This document shows positions 1-9,137 of a stretch of 64,000 nucleotides of DNA, piece by piece. Each line of letters starts with the position of its first letter. The stretch's first letter is position 1. Where the stretch lies: positions 43,831 through 107,830 of the forward strand of contig CACBHP010000001.1 in assembly GCA_902539115.1 (NCBI GenBank). The letters run 5' to 3'. The DNA comes from an uncultured Prochlorococcus sp. (GTDB lineage Bacteria > Cyanobacteriota > Cyanobacteriia > PCC-6307 > Cyanobiaceae). The notes beneath the pieces are model-generated. The model saw only the letters and a list, made by a program, of their open reading frames with translations. It did no database searches and had not been told where the DNA came from. A program made the position numbers and the translations under genes.

Positions 1-2
1 TT

Positions 3-1052
3 CCTCAGTTTGTTTTGAATAAATCATTAATAAATTCTAATTTAAATTCATTTGCCTTATCACCTGAAGATTCAGTTGAGATATATCAAAATGGTCAAGA
101 TATTATCTTGCAAAGTGTAGATGGATTTCCTGCTTTGGTAAGTGATTCTTGGCTTAATGCAAAAATTACTACTTTGCATGCTTGCTCAGATTTGTGGGCA
201 TGCGGAGCAAAACTTTCATCCGCGCAGGCTTTAATTTCATTACCAAAAGTTGAAAGGGAATTTCAGAGTTACCTTTTTTCTCAATCACTTCAAGGTATTA
301 AATCAACAGTTGAGGATCATGGAGGTGAATTACTTGGAGGCCATACTTTCGAGACAAGAAGTTTAGTAAATAAACCTTATTCATTAGGAATAGATATTTC
401 TTTAACAGTTCAAGGTATTTTAAAAAATGGAGCAAAACCATGGCTTAAATCTGGAATGAATATTGGAGATATTCTGATGATGTCTAGACCTCTGGGCGTT
501 GGGATTTACTTTGCCGGTCAAATGCAAAATATTAATATGCTAGGTAGTTCTTCTGAAATAATTAATAATTTAGTAAAGAGTCAGCAATATTTGATTGATG
601 AAATTTATCTTTTTCAAAATCAATTTAAAGAATCATTAGTCAATGCTGCGACTGACATTACTGGATATGGATTTATTGGACATCTTAAAGAAATGGTTGA
701 ATCATCTAATTTATATAGGCAAAGCATTAATCTTGAGCCACTAAAAGTTTTATTAGATTTATTTGCATTTAAAGCTTATCCTGGAGTATTTAATTTAATA
801 AGAAAAGATGTCAAAAGTACTTTCTTTGAATCTAATAAAGAAATTTTTGACAAAATTTACAAAGTAAATAAGCAAAAAAGAATAATTAATTTTTTAAACG
901 AAAATTCATTAGATCAAGAGACTTTTAACGAGAGAATATCATTACTATTAGATCCTCAAACATGTGGCCCCTTATTGATTAGTTGCAATCGTAAATATGA
1001 AAATGTTCTAAAGGATAAATGGTACAAAGTTGGAGAGGTTGTAAAAATGTAA
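3..1052 (+). CDS. selD: Selenide, water dikinase (SelD) domain, 5' end outside window
   Basis: The reading frame is open to the left edge, so this is the C-terminal part of a longer gene; the TTG at 15 is only the first start-like codon. The protein resembles SelD, which makes selenophosphate from selenide and ATP: a PurM-like AIR-synthase fold with DLWACGAK, GGELLGGHT, a DITGYGFIGHL segment and the C-terminal DPQTCGPLLIS motif. In many cyanobacteria SelD is fused behind an FAD-dependent NADH-dehydrogenase-like domain, which would explain the missing N-terminal ATP-loop residues here. That fusion is an inference from the open frame and from family knowledge. The gene converges on the CCA enzyme with no gap. 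Confidence 0.8.
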   Translation, partial: PQFVLNKSLINSNLNSFALSPEDSVEIYQNGQDIILQSVDGFPALVSDSWLNAKITTLHACSDLWACGAKLSSAQALISLPKVEREFQSYLFSQSLQGIKSTVEDHGGELLGGHTFETRSLVNKPYSLGIDISLTVQGILKNGAKPWLKSGMNIGDILMMSRPLGVGIYFAGQMQNINMLGSSSEIINNLVKSQQYLIDEIYLFQNQFKESLVNAATDITGYGFIGHLKEMVESSNLYRQSINLEPLKVLLDLFAFKAYPGVFNLIRKDVKSTFFESNKEIFDKIYKVNKQKRIINFLNENSLDQETFNERISLLLDPQTCGPLLISCNRKYENVLKDKWYKVGEVVKM

Positions 1053-2300
1053 TTAATTTCTATTTAATTTGTCAATTTCCAAATATCTTAATCTTTTGAT
1101 TTCCATTCCCATCTCCTTCCCTGGGTCCCATCCTTCTTTTTTTAATGTTTCTCCATCTTTTTTTGATTTTATGAATTTGTAAATAAATAACCACTTAAAC
1201 AATTTACGCCAGTATGGTCCTCCATCACAAATTAATAATTTGACTGTCTCATCATTAAGGTTTCTGTCCTCAATAAACTCTGTCCAGCTTGATGGAGAAA
1301 AATGATTTAAATTTTTTTGGTTTGTATTTAATATCTTTTTGATATTTAAATAATCTTCTAATATTTTTATCTCACTTTTATTTATCAAAAATCTTTGACA
1401 TGCTTTTTCTAAATCTTCTGAATCTTTTAATAAGTAAAGCATATGATTTCCCTTTAACTTCTTAATCCAATTAAGTCCTCTTAAAAACCTTTCATCGACT
1501 TTAATATTTTCATTTAAGATTGAGATAATTTCCCATTTATGAATTATCGAAATTACATTAGTCAAATTATCGTGTTTGCATATTTCAGCTAGTTCCATCC
1601 TTATTCTTATGCCTAGTGCAGGAGGGTAAATCATTTTCGGATGAGTTTCTGAACTTTTCCATGGCCATTGTCTAACTGTTTCTTGAGATTGTTTGAGGGA
1701 ATTATTTGAAATATTAAAATCTAACCTTGAAGCATATTTTGCACATCTAATTAATCTACTTGGATCATCTGAAATACTATTACTGTGAAGTAGGTTCAAT
1801 TTTTTGCTTTTTATATCAGAAATTCCTCCATAAAGATCATAGATTTTCCTCGTCGAGACCTCGAAGGCTATTGAATTTACCGTGAAATCTCTTCTCTTAA
1901 GATCCTCCTCAATAGTACTTTTATTTACTGTGGGATTTAAGCCTGGAGCAGAATAAATCTCTTTTCTTGCAGAAGCAATATCAATTTTATAGTCATTAAT
2001 ATTCATTTCTACTGTGTTGTATAAATTAAATTCCTTTATTAAACATAAATCTACATTTACAACATTTTTTTTTATAAATTTTGCCAGTGAAATAGAGGAG
2101 CCTTCAATAACAAGATCTATATCTACAGGTTTAGAAAAAGATTTTTTTTGGAATTTACTAATTAATAAATCTCTTAAATAACCGCCAACAAAAGCAACCT
2201 TAGTATTTTTATTAGATTCTATGTATTTAGTAATTAGGTTATATAGATTAAATGGAGTTTTGATTAATTCCCCTTGGATGTAATCAGAGATATCGTTCAT
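1053..2300 (-). CDS. cca: CCA tRNA nucleotidyltransferase / poly(A) polymerase family
   Basis: 415 aa class II nucleotidyltransferase that adds or repairs the 3' CCA of tRNAs. The motifs are in order: GGYLRDLL (residues 39-46), the catalytic DIDLVIEG (60-67), RRDFTVNSIAF, and the RNA-binding DDPSRLIRCAKYASRLDF segment. None of the tRNAs in this window ends in an encoded CCA, which fits a need for this enzyme. It starts 5 nt after the stop of the helicase gene upstream on the same strand, so the two are probably cotranscribed. Confidence 0.9.
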   Translation of the reverse strand: MNDISDYIQGELIKTPFNLYNLITKYIESNKNTKVAFVGGYLRDLLISKFQKKSFSKPVDIDLVIEGSSISLAKFIKKNVVNVDLCLIKEFNLYNTVEMNINDYKIDIASARKEIYSAPGLNPTVNKSTIEEDLKRRDFTVNSIAFEVSTRKIYDLYGGISDIKSKKLNLLHSNSISDDPSRLIRCAKYASRLDFNISNNSLKQSQETVRQWPWKSSETHPKMIYPPALGIRIRMELAEICKHDNLTNVISIIHKWEIISILNENIKVDERFLRGLNWIKKLKGNHMLYLLKDSEDLEKACQRFLINKSEIKILEDYLNIKKILNTNQKNLNHFSPSSWTEFIEDRNLNDETVKLLICDGGPYWRKLFKWLFIYKFIKSKKDGETLKKEGWDPGKEMGMEIKRLRYLEIDKLNRN

Positions 2301-2305
2301 GAGTT

Positions 2306-4714
2306 TTAACTTACATAACGAATTGGAGCTAATCTGGGATCTAGAATCTTACTTCCTTTATCACCAAATTTTACTGCTAAAGATATTTTTTCCCCGCTCC
2401 CAAAAATATGTATGATTTCACCTTTCCCAAATTTTGAATGAATTAGCTTATCGCCAACTATCCAGCTTTTCCCTTTACTGGGACCTGAATATAATTTCCT
2501 TACTGCATTTATTGGATTGTTAGCAAATTCATTTGGATTATTACGATCAACCCTTGTTAAACGATCAAGATGCCAATCTCTTCTAATTGAAGCACCACCA
2601 GTTTGTGGTAATTCGCCATCCATTAAATCTTCAGGTATTTCTGAAAGAAATATTGAAGGAATTGTTGCTTCTCGCATTCCACCCCATAATCTTCTTTCTC
2701 TGGCATGACTTAAGAAAACTCTTTCTTTAGCTCTAGTAATACCTACGTAACATAATCTTCTTTCCTCTTCAAGAAGTGAGGGGGTATCTATAGATCTATG
2801 GCTAGGGAAGAGACCTTGTTCTAGACCAGTGATAAAAACATTTTGAAATTCTAAACCTTTACTATTGTGCAGAGTCATAAGAGTTACAGAGTTGGGATTA
2901 TTTTTCTTAGTATCATTATCAGTTGTTAAGGCTGCTGTAGAAAGAAATCCCTCTACATCTCCACTTTCTGTTTCTTCTTCATATTGAGTAGCTGCATTAA
3001 TTAGTTCTTGTAAGTTATTTCTTCTATCTTCAGATTCTTCAGTCCCACTAGATACCAAGTCACTTAAATAACCACTTTTTTCTAATATAAGCTGTAGTAG
3101 TTGAGCAGGGCCTGAATTTTCTAGGTAACACAGTAGATCATTCATAACTTCAGTAAATTTATTAATTCCTTTTGATGATCGGCCTATTGTTTCTTCAAGA
3201 CTTTGCTTATCGTTAAGAACCTCCCATAATGGGATATTCAACCTGTTAGATAGTTCATTAAGTTTTTGAATAGTAGTCTTACCAATCCCTCTTCTGGGAA
3301 CATTTATGATACGCAAAAGACTAACGTTATCTGAAGAATTAACAAGAACTTTCAAATATGCTATTGCATCTTTAATTTCCCTTCTATCGTAGAAACGCAA
3401 TCCTCCAAAAATTGTATAGGGAATGCGCCACCTTACAAGAGATTCCTCTAATACTCTTGACTGAGCTCTTGTTCGATATAAGATTGCAAAATTTTTCCAA
3501 ATTGGGTGTTGATTGTAATTATTGAGTGATTTTATTTTATTGGTAATTGCTTCTGCCTCAGAAATTTCATCATCACAGCTGAGTAACTTTAAAAGCTCCC
3601 CTTTTTCTTTAGTAGCCCTTAAAACTTTCTCAATTCTCTCAGAGTTGTTTTCAATTAGTGAGTTTGCAGCATCAAGGATATTAGATGATGACCTATAATT
3701 TTCTTCTAATTTAATTAAAGATGATTTTGTATCGTCGTTGATTGAAGTTTTAAAATCTTCTTGAAAACCAATTAAAATTCTAAAGTCAGCTGCTCTGAAA
3801 CTATAAATACTTTGATCAGCATCCCCAACTACAAAAATTGACCGATCTTCCCAATTGAAGAATTTTTTTGGTTCAGTATTTCCAGCAGTAATTAATTTTA
3901 TAAGTTCATATTGTGTTCTATTTGTATCTTGATATTCGTCAACTAAAATATGTTTAAATCTTTTGTGCCAGTAATCTCTGACTATATCATTTTGCCTCAA
4001 TAAGAAAACAGGCAAAAGTAGAAGATCATCAAAGTCTAAAGAATTATTTTTTGAGAGCGAAATTCTATATCTCTTGTAGGCTTCTGCAACTGTTTTATCA
4101 AAATTATTATCTGCTTTTTCTAAAATATCATTAGAAGTTAAGCATTGATTTTTAGCATTACTTATTAATCTTTTAATCTTTTTTGGATCATATCTTTTTG
4201 GGTCAAGATTCATATCTTGACTGATAATTTCTTTTACTAATGTTTGAGAATCTGTTTCATCGTAAATTGAAAATTGCCTTGTCCATTTTAAGCCTTCTGG
4301 ATCAGTATATTTTTCAATATCGTATCTCAGAAGTCTTGAAAATAAAGAATGGAAAGTACCGATCCAAAGGTTCTGAAGCCTCTCTTGTTGAACGTTTGTT
4401 CTTAATTGATTTTGATCAATTTCTTTGAGAGTTGTCCAAGGCTGACCAAATTGATTAAAAGCTAATTCTTGGGCAATAAGAACCTCTAATCTTGATTTCA
4501 TTTCTTTAGCAGCTTTGTTAGTGAAAGTGACTGCGAGAATGTTATAGGGATCTATAGAGTTACCCTCAATAAGGTTCGCAATTCTATGAGTAAGAGCCTT
4601 AGTTTTTCCACTACCTGCACCTGCTACAACTAATAGTGGTCCATAAACATGTTTTACTGCTTGAAGTTGTTGATTGTTTAGGGACTTAAAAAGGAAATTG
4701 TTGGTTTGAGGCAC
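2306..4714 (-). CDS. uvrD: UvrD/PcrA/Rep-type superfamily I DNA helicase
   Basis: 802 aa 3'-5' DNA helicase of repair and replication. All SF1A motifs are visible: Walker A AGAGSGKT (31-38), TFTNKAAKEMK, DEYQDTN (Walker B), VVGDADQSIYSFRAAD, LEENYRSS, TLHNSKGLEFQNVFI and YVGITRAKERV. The C-terminal part carries the PcrA-like tail ending in a KFGKGEI segment. Length is normal for the PcrA branch. Assignment between PcrA and UvrD is not settled by sequence reading alone. It precedes cca by 5 nt. Confidence 0.9.
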   Translation of the reverse strand: MPQTNNFLFKSLNNQQLQAVKHVYGPLLVVAGAGSGKTKALTHRIANLIEGNSIDPYNILAVTFTNKAAKEMKSRLEVLIAQELAFNQFGQPWTTLKEIDQNQLRTNVQQERLQNLWIGTFHSLFSRLLRYDIEKYTDPEGLKWTRQFSIYDETDSQTLVKEIISQDMNLDPKRYDPKKIKRLISNAKNQCLTSNDILEKADNNFDKTVAEAYKRYRISLSKNNSLDFDDLLLLPVFLLRQNDIVRDYWHKRFKHILVDEYQDTNRTQYELIKLITAGNTEPKKFFNWEDRSIFVVGDADQSIYSFRAADFRILIGFQEDFKTSINDDTKSSLIKLEENYRSSSNILDAANSLIENNSERIEKVLRATKEKGELLKLLSCDDEISEAEAITNKIKSLNNYNQHPIWKNFAILYRTRAQSRVLEESLVRWRIPYTIFGGLRFYDRREIKDAIAYLKVLVNSSDNVSLLRIINVPRRGIGKTTIQKLNELSNRLNIPLWEVLNDKQSLEETIGRSSKGINKFTEVMNDLLCYLENSGPAQLLQLILEKSGYLSDLVSSGTEESEDRRNNLQELINAATQYEEETESGDVEGFLSTAALTTDNDTKKNNPNSVTLMTLHNSKGLEFQNVFITGLEQGLFPSHRSIDTPSLLEEERRLCYVGITRAKERVFLSHARERRLWGGMREATIPSIFLSEIPEDLMDGELPQTGGASIRRDWHLDRLTRVDRNNPNEFANNPINAVRKLYSGPSKGKSWIVGDKLIHSKFGKGEIIHIFGSGEKISLAVKFGDKGSKILDPRLAPIRYVS

Positions 4715-4736
4715 TTTTGGAATGGTTTTTCAAAAA

Positions 4737-4943
4737 TCAGACTTTACTATGAGATTCAGATTCCGTTTCTAGATCTTCTAACGCTTTTTTTAAATTTATA
4801 AGTTCATTATTGTTATTAATTATTTCTTCAAATTTATTTTGAGGCATCTTTAATTTCATACTTCTGTCTAGAATTTCTTTTTCCAATCTCTTTTTATATG
4901 AGGAAATAAGTTTCTTTGATAATTTTAAATCTTGTTGATCCAA
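4737..4943 (-). CDS. Small coiled-coil hypothetical protein
   Basis: 68 aa, Lys- and Glu-rich with a heptad-like pattern (LKKALEDLETESES near the C-terminus). It has no recognisable family, signal peptide or membrane segment. It lies 22 nt upstream of the helicase on the same strand and could be the first gene of the helicase-cca transcript. Confidence rests on its open length, AUG start and position. Confidence 0.5.
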   Translation of the reverse strand: MDQQDLKLSKKLISSYKKRLEKEILDRSMKLKMPQNKFEEIINNNNELINLKKALEDLETESESHSKV

Positions 4944-5121
4944 AACTTTATTAAAAATATATTTTTATATTAGCGGAAAAAATTTTTTTATTTGAATTAT
5001 TTCAAATATCACTTTGGAATGAAGTTTTTAATTAAGAAGCGTTGCGTTAAGTTTGAAATTGTATTGTTTTTACTATCTTTGTATTAGTCTTAAAATCAAT
5101 CTTTAAATTTTTACTTCAGGA

Positions 5122-5634
5122 ATGTCAGTTTCAAAGAAAAATCAACTATTGTCCGCTGATAAGAAATTAAATGATTTAAGCAATATAAAAGAATTTATTA
5201 ATAGTGCAAACTCAAGATTAGATGCAATAACTTCCATAACAAGTAATTCACATGCAATTGCAGCAGACGCTGTAACAGCAATGATTTGTGAAAATCAAGA
5301 TTCAGTTAATTTAAAAATATCTTTTAATACAACCAACAAGATGTCCGTTTGTTTAAGAGACGGAGAAATAATCCTAAGGATTGTTGCTTATCTTTTAATT
5401 TCTAATGACGAATCAGTTTTAGAAAAAAGTTGTTTAAGGGATCTTAAAAATACTTATCTTGCTCTTGGGGTACCTTTAAGCAATGCAAGAAGGGTTGTTG
5501 AATTAATTCGAGATGCAACAATCTCTGATTTAAATTCAACAGTTAATAATATGCAAGGATACAAAGGCTTTCTTCCTAAACTAGTATCTGAAACAAAGTT
5601 TCAATTTGAAAGGATAATTAATCTTTTAAACTAG
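5122..5634 (+). CDS. cpeB: Degenerate phycoerythrin beta subunit (class III)
   Basis: 170 aa phycobiliprotein with the beta-phycoerythrin core: [25 protein letters not shown], the chromophore Cys in [11 protein letters not shown] (Cys77, equivalent to Cys82) and TYLALGVPL. The position usually held by the second chromophore Cys (NASC in typical CpeB) reads NSHA, and no C-terminal loop Cys is seen, so only one bilin site remains. High-light Prochlorococcus are known to keep only cpeB and no cpeA, consistent with a light-sensing or vestigial role rather than antenna function. It converges with the CpeS-type lyase, overlapping by 17 nt. Confidence 0.9.
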   Translation: MSVSKKNQLLSADKKLNDLSNIKEFINSANSRLDAITSITSNSHAIAADAVTAMICENQDSVNLKISFNTTNKMSVCLRDGEIILRIVAYLLISNDESVLEKSCLRDLKNTYLALGVPLSNARRVVELIRDATISDLNSTVNNMQGYKGFLPKLVSETKFQFERIINLLN

Positions 5635-6169
5635 CTAAATTCCTTATCTCTGAAGTATGTGAAGTCTGTATTACTGAGTTATTTTCCAGATTTCTAATAG
5701 TAGAAAATCTTGATCTTATGTGAGTGGATAAAAAGGAAATTCTTTCTTCAGAAACTGTTGATTTGTAAAAAGTTTTAATGTGTAAATTATTTTGTTCATC
5801 AACGAAATAATTTGATGATGAAATTAAAGATTCGGTGTAACCTTTGTTTCGTAAAACAATTCCTGAATATTCATCCTTGGGTAAAAATATCAAAATTGTT
5901 TCATCTCCCTCACTCATATCATTATCTTCCCAATCACTAATAGCTTGCCATTCTATAGAAATTGCGATGCTTTCTAGGTTTAAGCTTAATTTGAAATTTT
6001 TAAAAATTTCAACGACTTTTTTATTTTCTGAACTTAGATGTTTTATATATATTTTGCTAGTTGAATTTTCAAATTCCTGAAAAGCCAAAGTGTGGGTACT
6101 TCTAATAGATTTCCACTCTCCTATACTATTATCAATGAATTGATTAATTATTGTTAAATTCTTCTTCAA
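5618..6169 (-). CDS. cpeS: CpeS/CpcS-type phycobilin lyase
   Basis: 183 aa lipocalin-like chromophore lyase. Family signatures are [15 protein letters not shown] near the N-terminus, the IEWQAIS strand and the [12 protein letters not shown] block. CpeS from Prochlorococcus is known to attach phycoerythrobilin to the Cys82-equivalent of CpeB, the partner encoded convergently here. The start is TTG; the N-terminal GEW motif at the expected distance supports it. The start overlaps the 3' end of a 59-codon ORF on the same strand by 26 nt, suggesting translational coupling. Confidence 0.85.
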   Translation of the reverse strand: MKKNLTIINQFIDNSIGEWKSIRSTHTLAFQEFENSTSKIYIKHLSSENKKVVEIFKNFKLSLNLESIAISIEWQAISDWEDNDMSEGDETILIFLPKDEYSGIVLRNKGYTESLISSSNYFVDEQNNLHIKTFYKSTVSEERISFLSTHIRSRFSTIRNLENNSVIQTSHTSEIRNLASLKD

Positions 6170-6323
6170 GTTTATCTTCTACTGAATGATTTTCTGCTTT
6201 TTGAATCATTCTTACCATTGAATCCACCATTAATCTCTTTGCAGAAGTTACTTTTAATCCAGAAGGAGTGGTTGATATTTGTTCTCCAGGGCGATCATAT
6301 GACGTTGGTCTAAATGGAGTCAT
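6144..6323 (-). CDS. Small conserved-looking protein upstream of cpeS
   Basis: 59 aa, starting with ATG at 6323 ([15 protein letters not shown]...) and ending in an acidic tail ([12 protein letters not shown]). It overlaps the cpeS start by 26 nt in another frame. I do not recognise a family. The length, ATG start and tight overlap with the lyase argue for a real gene, probably in the same transcript as cpeS. A role in bilin attachment would be inference from location only. Confidence 0.55.
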   Translation of the reverse strand: MTPFRPTSYDRPGEQISTTPSGLKVTSAKRLMVDSMVRMIQKAENHSVEDKLEEEFNNN

Positions 6324-6439
6324 CTAAAAACTTAAAAATTAATCGATTCCTATTCTTGCATGAATACTTATTCATTTAGTTATTGTTTGCAAAAATGTCA
6401 TATCTTTCTTCTTTGTTGAAGGGATTTTTAACTGTTTTT

Positions 6440-7075
6440 TTATTTAGTTATTTTATTTTTCGCTAATCCTGAAATAGTAGCTAATGCAAACATTCCTAAA
6501 AGAGCTACTCCTAGAAATAATCCTGCTCCCTGACTAACTCCAGCTCCCACTGCTACTAGAATAGAGTCACTGATTAGAAGACTTATTAATAATGCTGGAG
6601 TGAATATTTTCCAGCGAGTTCCTCCAATACCGATTGCGTAGCTTAGAAAATCAAAAAGGCCTGTCATTAGTAGACCTGTCATTAGAAAGAAATTTTCTTC
6701 TAGTTGGTTTTGATTAAAACTTTCAATTTTTTTCATCGCTTTAGGGCCTACTAAATTACGTACAGGAACACGACCATAATTTCTTGCAATAAAGAAAGCA
6801 GCTTGGCAAAAAACAATATCAGAAAAGATTATTGTCATGTAACCTTTTTGAAATCCTAGTAATGAACCAGCTAGAAGGGAATAAGCTGAACTTGGAAGAG
6901 CAGGCAAAATAATACTTACACCTCTAAGTATGAATATTCCAAAAGGAGCCCAAATCCCCATACTTTCAATTTTGTTCCTTAGAGGTTCAACCCCATAGTT
7001 TTGGATTAAATAAATTAATACAACAAATATTGCAATAAAAAAAACTACTGAGAGAAATTTTTGTATTTTATTCAT
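6440..7075 (-). CDS. TVP38/TMEM64-family membrane protein
   Basis: 211 aa with about five hydrophobic segments. The VTT-type core is visible: GIFILRGVSIILPALPSSAYSL, then GYMTIIFSDIVFCQAAFFIARNYGR, then the G-(L)-FDFLSYAIGIGGTRW re-entrant segment. Members of this DedA/VTT superfamily act in lipid or envelope homeostasis; the substrate is not predictable. Single gene, ATG start. Confidence 0.75.
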   Translation of the reverse strand: MNKIQKFLSVVFFIAIFVVLIYLIQNYGVEPLRNKIESMGIWAPFGIFILRGVSIILPALPSSAYSLLAGSLLGFQKGYMTIIFSDIVFCQAAFFIARNYGRVPVRNLVGPKAMKKIESFNQNQLEENFFLMTGLLMTGLFDFLSYAIGIGGTRWKIFTPALLISLLISDSILVAVGAGVSQGAGLFLGVALLGMFALATISGLAKNKITK

Positions 7076-7223
7076 TATTTTTCTAATAAATTTATTGGAA
7101 GAAAATTCATAATTTTAATATTCGATTCTATCTATAATAGAAATACTAATCAATAAAATTTTTTACAAATTTTAGATCTTATATTTACTACCAATAAAAG
7201 ATTTTTGTATTCCATAATTAGTC

Positions 7224-7643
7224 ATGATTGATTCTAAGGATAAGGTTAATTCAATATTTTTTAGAAATATCATTTGTTTAGTCCTTTCAATAATCTTTTC
7301 TTTTTGTACTTCAATAAAGAAATCAGATGCTTTGCCTCATGAATGGGTTGGAGTCCCTAAAAGTGAATATGGAGAACAGTTATGGGATAGGAAGAGTATA
7401 AAAAGGAATAAAGACGGTTCTGTAAGAGTATTGAGTAAATTTATTCCCAAAACAAAAAGTGAAATTATAAAGGATATTTTTTATACGATGGATATAAATT
7501 GTTTTGAAAAATCATTCAGAGACGTTGATGTCTCTGTAGATGAATTAAATAGTAATTTTAATGATTTCGCTGATTGGCAGGATCCAAATGGAGATGAATT
7601 GATTTTGGGTTTGATTGGTCAAGTTTGCAGATTGGAAAACTAA
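7224..7643 (+). CDS. Exported hypothetical protein
   Basis: 139 aa with a basic N-terminus and one hydrophobic stretch (IICLVLSIIFSFC, about 17-29), like a long signal peptide or anchor, followed by a soluble domain beginning LPHEWVGVPKSEYGEQ. Two Cys in the mature part could pair (NCFEKS and the C-terminal VCRLEN). It resembles the broad family of small exported cyanobacterial proteins with a W-V-x-V-P-x-S start, but no function is known to me. Confidence 0.6.
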   Translation: MIDSKDKVNSIFFRNIICLVLSIIFSFCTSIKKSDALPHEWVGVPKSEYGEQLWDRKSIKRNKDGSVRVLSKFIPKTKSEIIKDIFYTMDINCFEKSFRDVDVSVDELNSNFNDFADWQDPNGDELILGLIGQVCRLEN

Positions 7644-7700
7644 AATTTCAAATTCTAAAAATAAGTTAAAAATTAAGTTTTTATATTTCTAGAAAATATA

Positions 7701-7727
7701 AAACCCCTTTATAAAAAGGGGTTTTAA
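7701..7727 (-). terminator. Rho-independent terminator, probably bidirectional
   Basis: A 10-bp perfect stem (AAACCCCTTT / AAAGGGGTTT) with an ATAA loop, flanked by T-rich sequence on both strands. It lies just 3' of tRNA-Phe (minus) and about 60 nt past the stop of the exported protein (plus), so it can end both transcripts. Confidence 0.75.
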
Positions 7728-7730
7728 AGG

Positions 7731-7803
7731 TGCCAGGACCCAGATTTGAACTGGGGACACGGCGATTTTCAGTCGCCTGCTCTACCAACTGAGCTATCCC
7801 GGC
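7731..7803 (-). tRNA. trnF: tRNA-Phe(GAA)
   Basis: 73 nt cloverleaf: acceptor GCCGGGA/TCCTGGC (one G-U), D-arm GCTC/GAGC, anticodon loop CTGAAAA reading GAA, T-arm CCCAG/CTGGG around TTCAAAT, discriminator A. The 3' CCA is not encoded. Confidence 0.95.
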
Positions 7804-7896
7804 TCCAACCTATATACTTTAAATTAAGAAGTGTAGTTTGTGAAACCCTTTTTATTAAAAATTTTATATCTTTATCAAATTTCCAAAAAATAATTT

Positions 7897-9126
7897 TTAT
7901 TTTGACTTAATCGCCAACAAGGCAGTACCAAATGAAGTAGTTTTGTTACATGAAACTATTGGTATATTGATAATTTTTTCTCTTATTTTTCGCCACTGAG
8001 GGTTTTTTGAACCTCCACCAATAGTAATAATTTTTTTTGGGAGTGAGCCTGTTAATTCGCCTAGTTTTTCCCATCCTTTCAATTCGATCTCAGCTAACCC
8101 CTCGAATAATGCTTGTAAATAAAGTGAGTCACTTACGGGTCTTGGACCAAGTATCGGCTCTAAATTAGAATTATTAATAGGAAATCTTTCTCCTTTACTA
8201 TTAAGAGGTAAAAGATTTAAAGAAGTATTTTTCGATGGATTAATTTGTCGACTGAGCTCCTTTATTTCTAAATCAGAAAAGAACTTAGATAAGATACCGC
8301 AGCCTGCGTTTGATGCTCCTCCACATATCCAATCTCCGTTGACTCTATGGTTTGTTATTCCCTGTTTTTTTATAGGGTTTTCGATAATCTTTTTAAGCAC
8401 AATAGTTGTTCCTAAAACTGTGAGACCATTTTCTTTATCTAAACCTGCAGCTATTAAACTTGCATTCGAGTCAGTAGTGCCTGAGACTAATATTAGTTTC
8501 TTATTCAAATTAAATCTCTCTGCTAAATCAAAATTTACTTGTCCAATAATTTTTCCACTTTTTATTATGTGAGGTAGACATTTTTGCCAAGAAGTATTGA
8601 GATAGCTTTTTGGCCATGATTCTTTTTTTAAATCCCAACCAAGTTTTAGATTATTACCTTCTTCTCCATGAGTCCAATCTTTTAAAAACCAACCAGTGAT
8701 CCAATCAGATTGATGTCGTAAAAGTATATTTGTCCCATATTTATCTATTAGTTTTAATGCTTTAGCAAGACTACTGTATGGAGTTCGTAAATGATCTTCT
8801 CCAAAAGTTAAGGATTCAAGAAGGATCTTATTTTCACTACATGCTTGGTCGTAAGGTATTGCTTCTCCCATGGGTTCTCCTTTTGAATTTGATGCTGTTA
8901 AAGTTCCCGAGGTACCGGAGATGGCCAATTTATTAAGGTTACTTTTTACCTCCAAAGGCAAACTAACTAGGAGATTTTCACAAGAATTGATCCAAGAATT
9001 TGGATTTTTAAAACTGTATGAATAAGGTACTGAATTTGAATATACTAATTTCTTATGGAGATTAATTATGGAAATTCTTGCCCCACTGGTTCCAAAATCT
9101 AACCCTCCATAAAAATTATCAGGCAT
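7897..9126 (-). CDS. FGGY-family sugar (pentulose) kinase
   Basis: 409 aa from the ATG at 9126. A longer in-frame start at 9198 would lie inside metK and is rejected because the ribonuclease-H-like fold begins right after this ATG (YGGLDFGTSGARISI). The second ATP-site motifs are visible (VSGTTDSNASLIAAG, LGTTIVLKK, TIGGGSKNPQW). FGGY kinases phosphorylate carbohydrates. Cyanobacterial members of this short branch, once called xylulose kinases, have been reported to prefer D-ribulose; whether that holds here is inference. It starts 11 nt after the metK stop, so it is likely cotranscribed. Confidence 0.8.
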   Translation of the reverse strand: MPDNFYGGLDFGTSGARISIINLHKKLVYSNSVPYSYSFKNPNSWINSCENLLVSLPLEVKSNLNKLAISGTSGTLTASNSKGEPMGEAIPYDQACSENKILLESLTFGEDHLRTPYSSLAKALKLIDKYGTNILLRHQSDWITGWFLKDWTHGEEGNNLKLGWDLKKESWPKSYLNTSWQKCLPHIIKSGKIIGQVNFDLAERFNLNKKLILVSGTTDSNASLIAAGLDKENGLTVLGTTIVLKKIIENPIKKQGITNHRVNGDWICGGASNAGCGILSKFFSDLEIKELSRQINPSKNTSLNLLPLNSKGERFPINNSNLEPILGPRPVSDSLYLQALFEGLAEIELKGWEKLGELTGSLPKKIITIGGGSKNPQWRKIREKIINIPIVSCNKTTSFGTALLAIKSK

Positions 9127-9137
9127 AGAATAAATAT

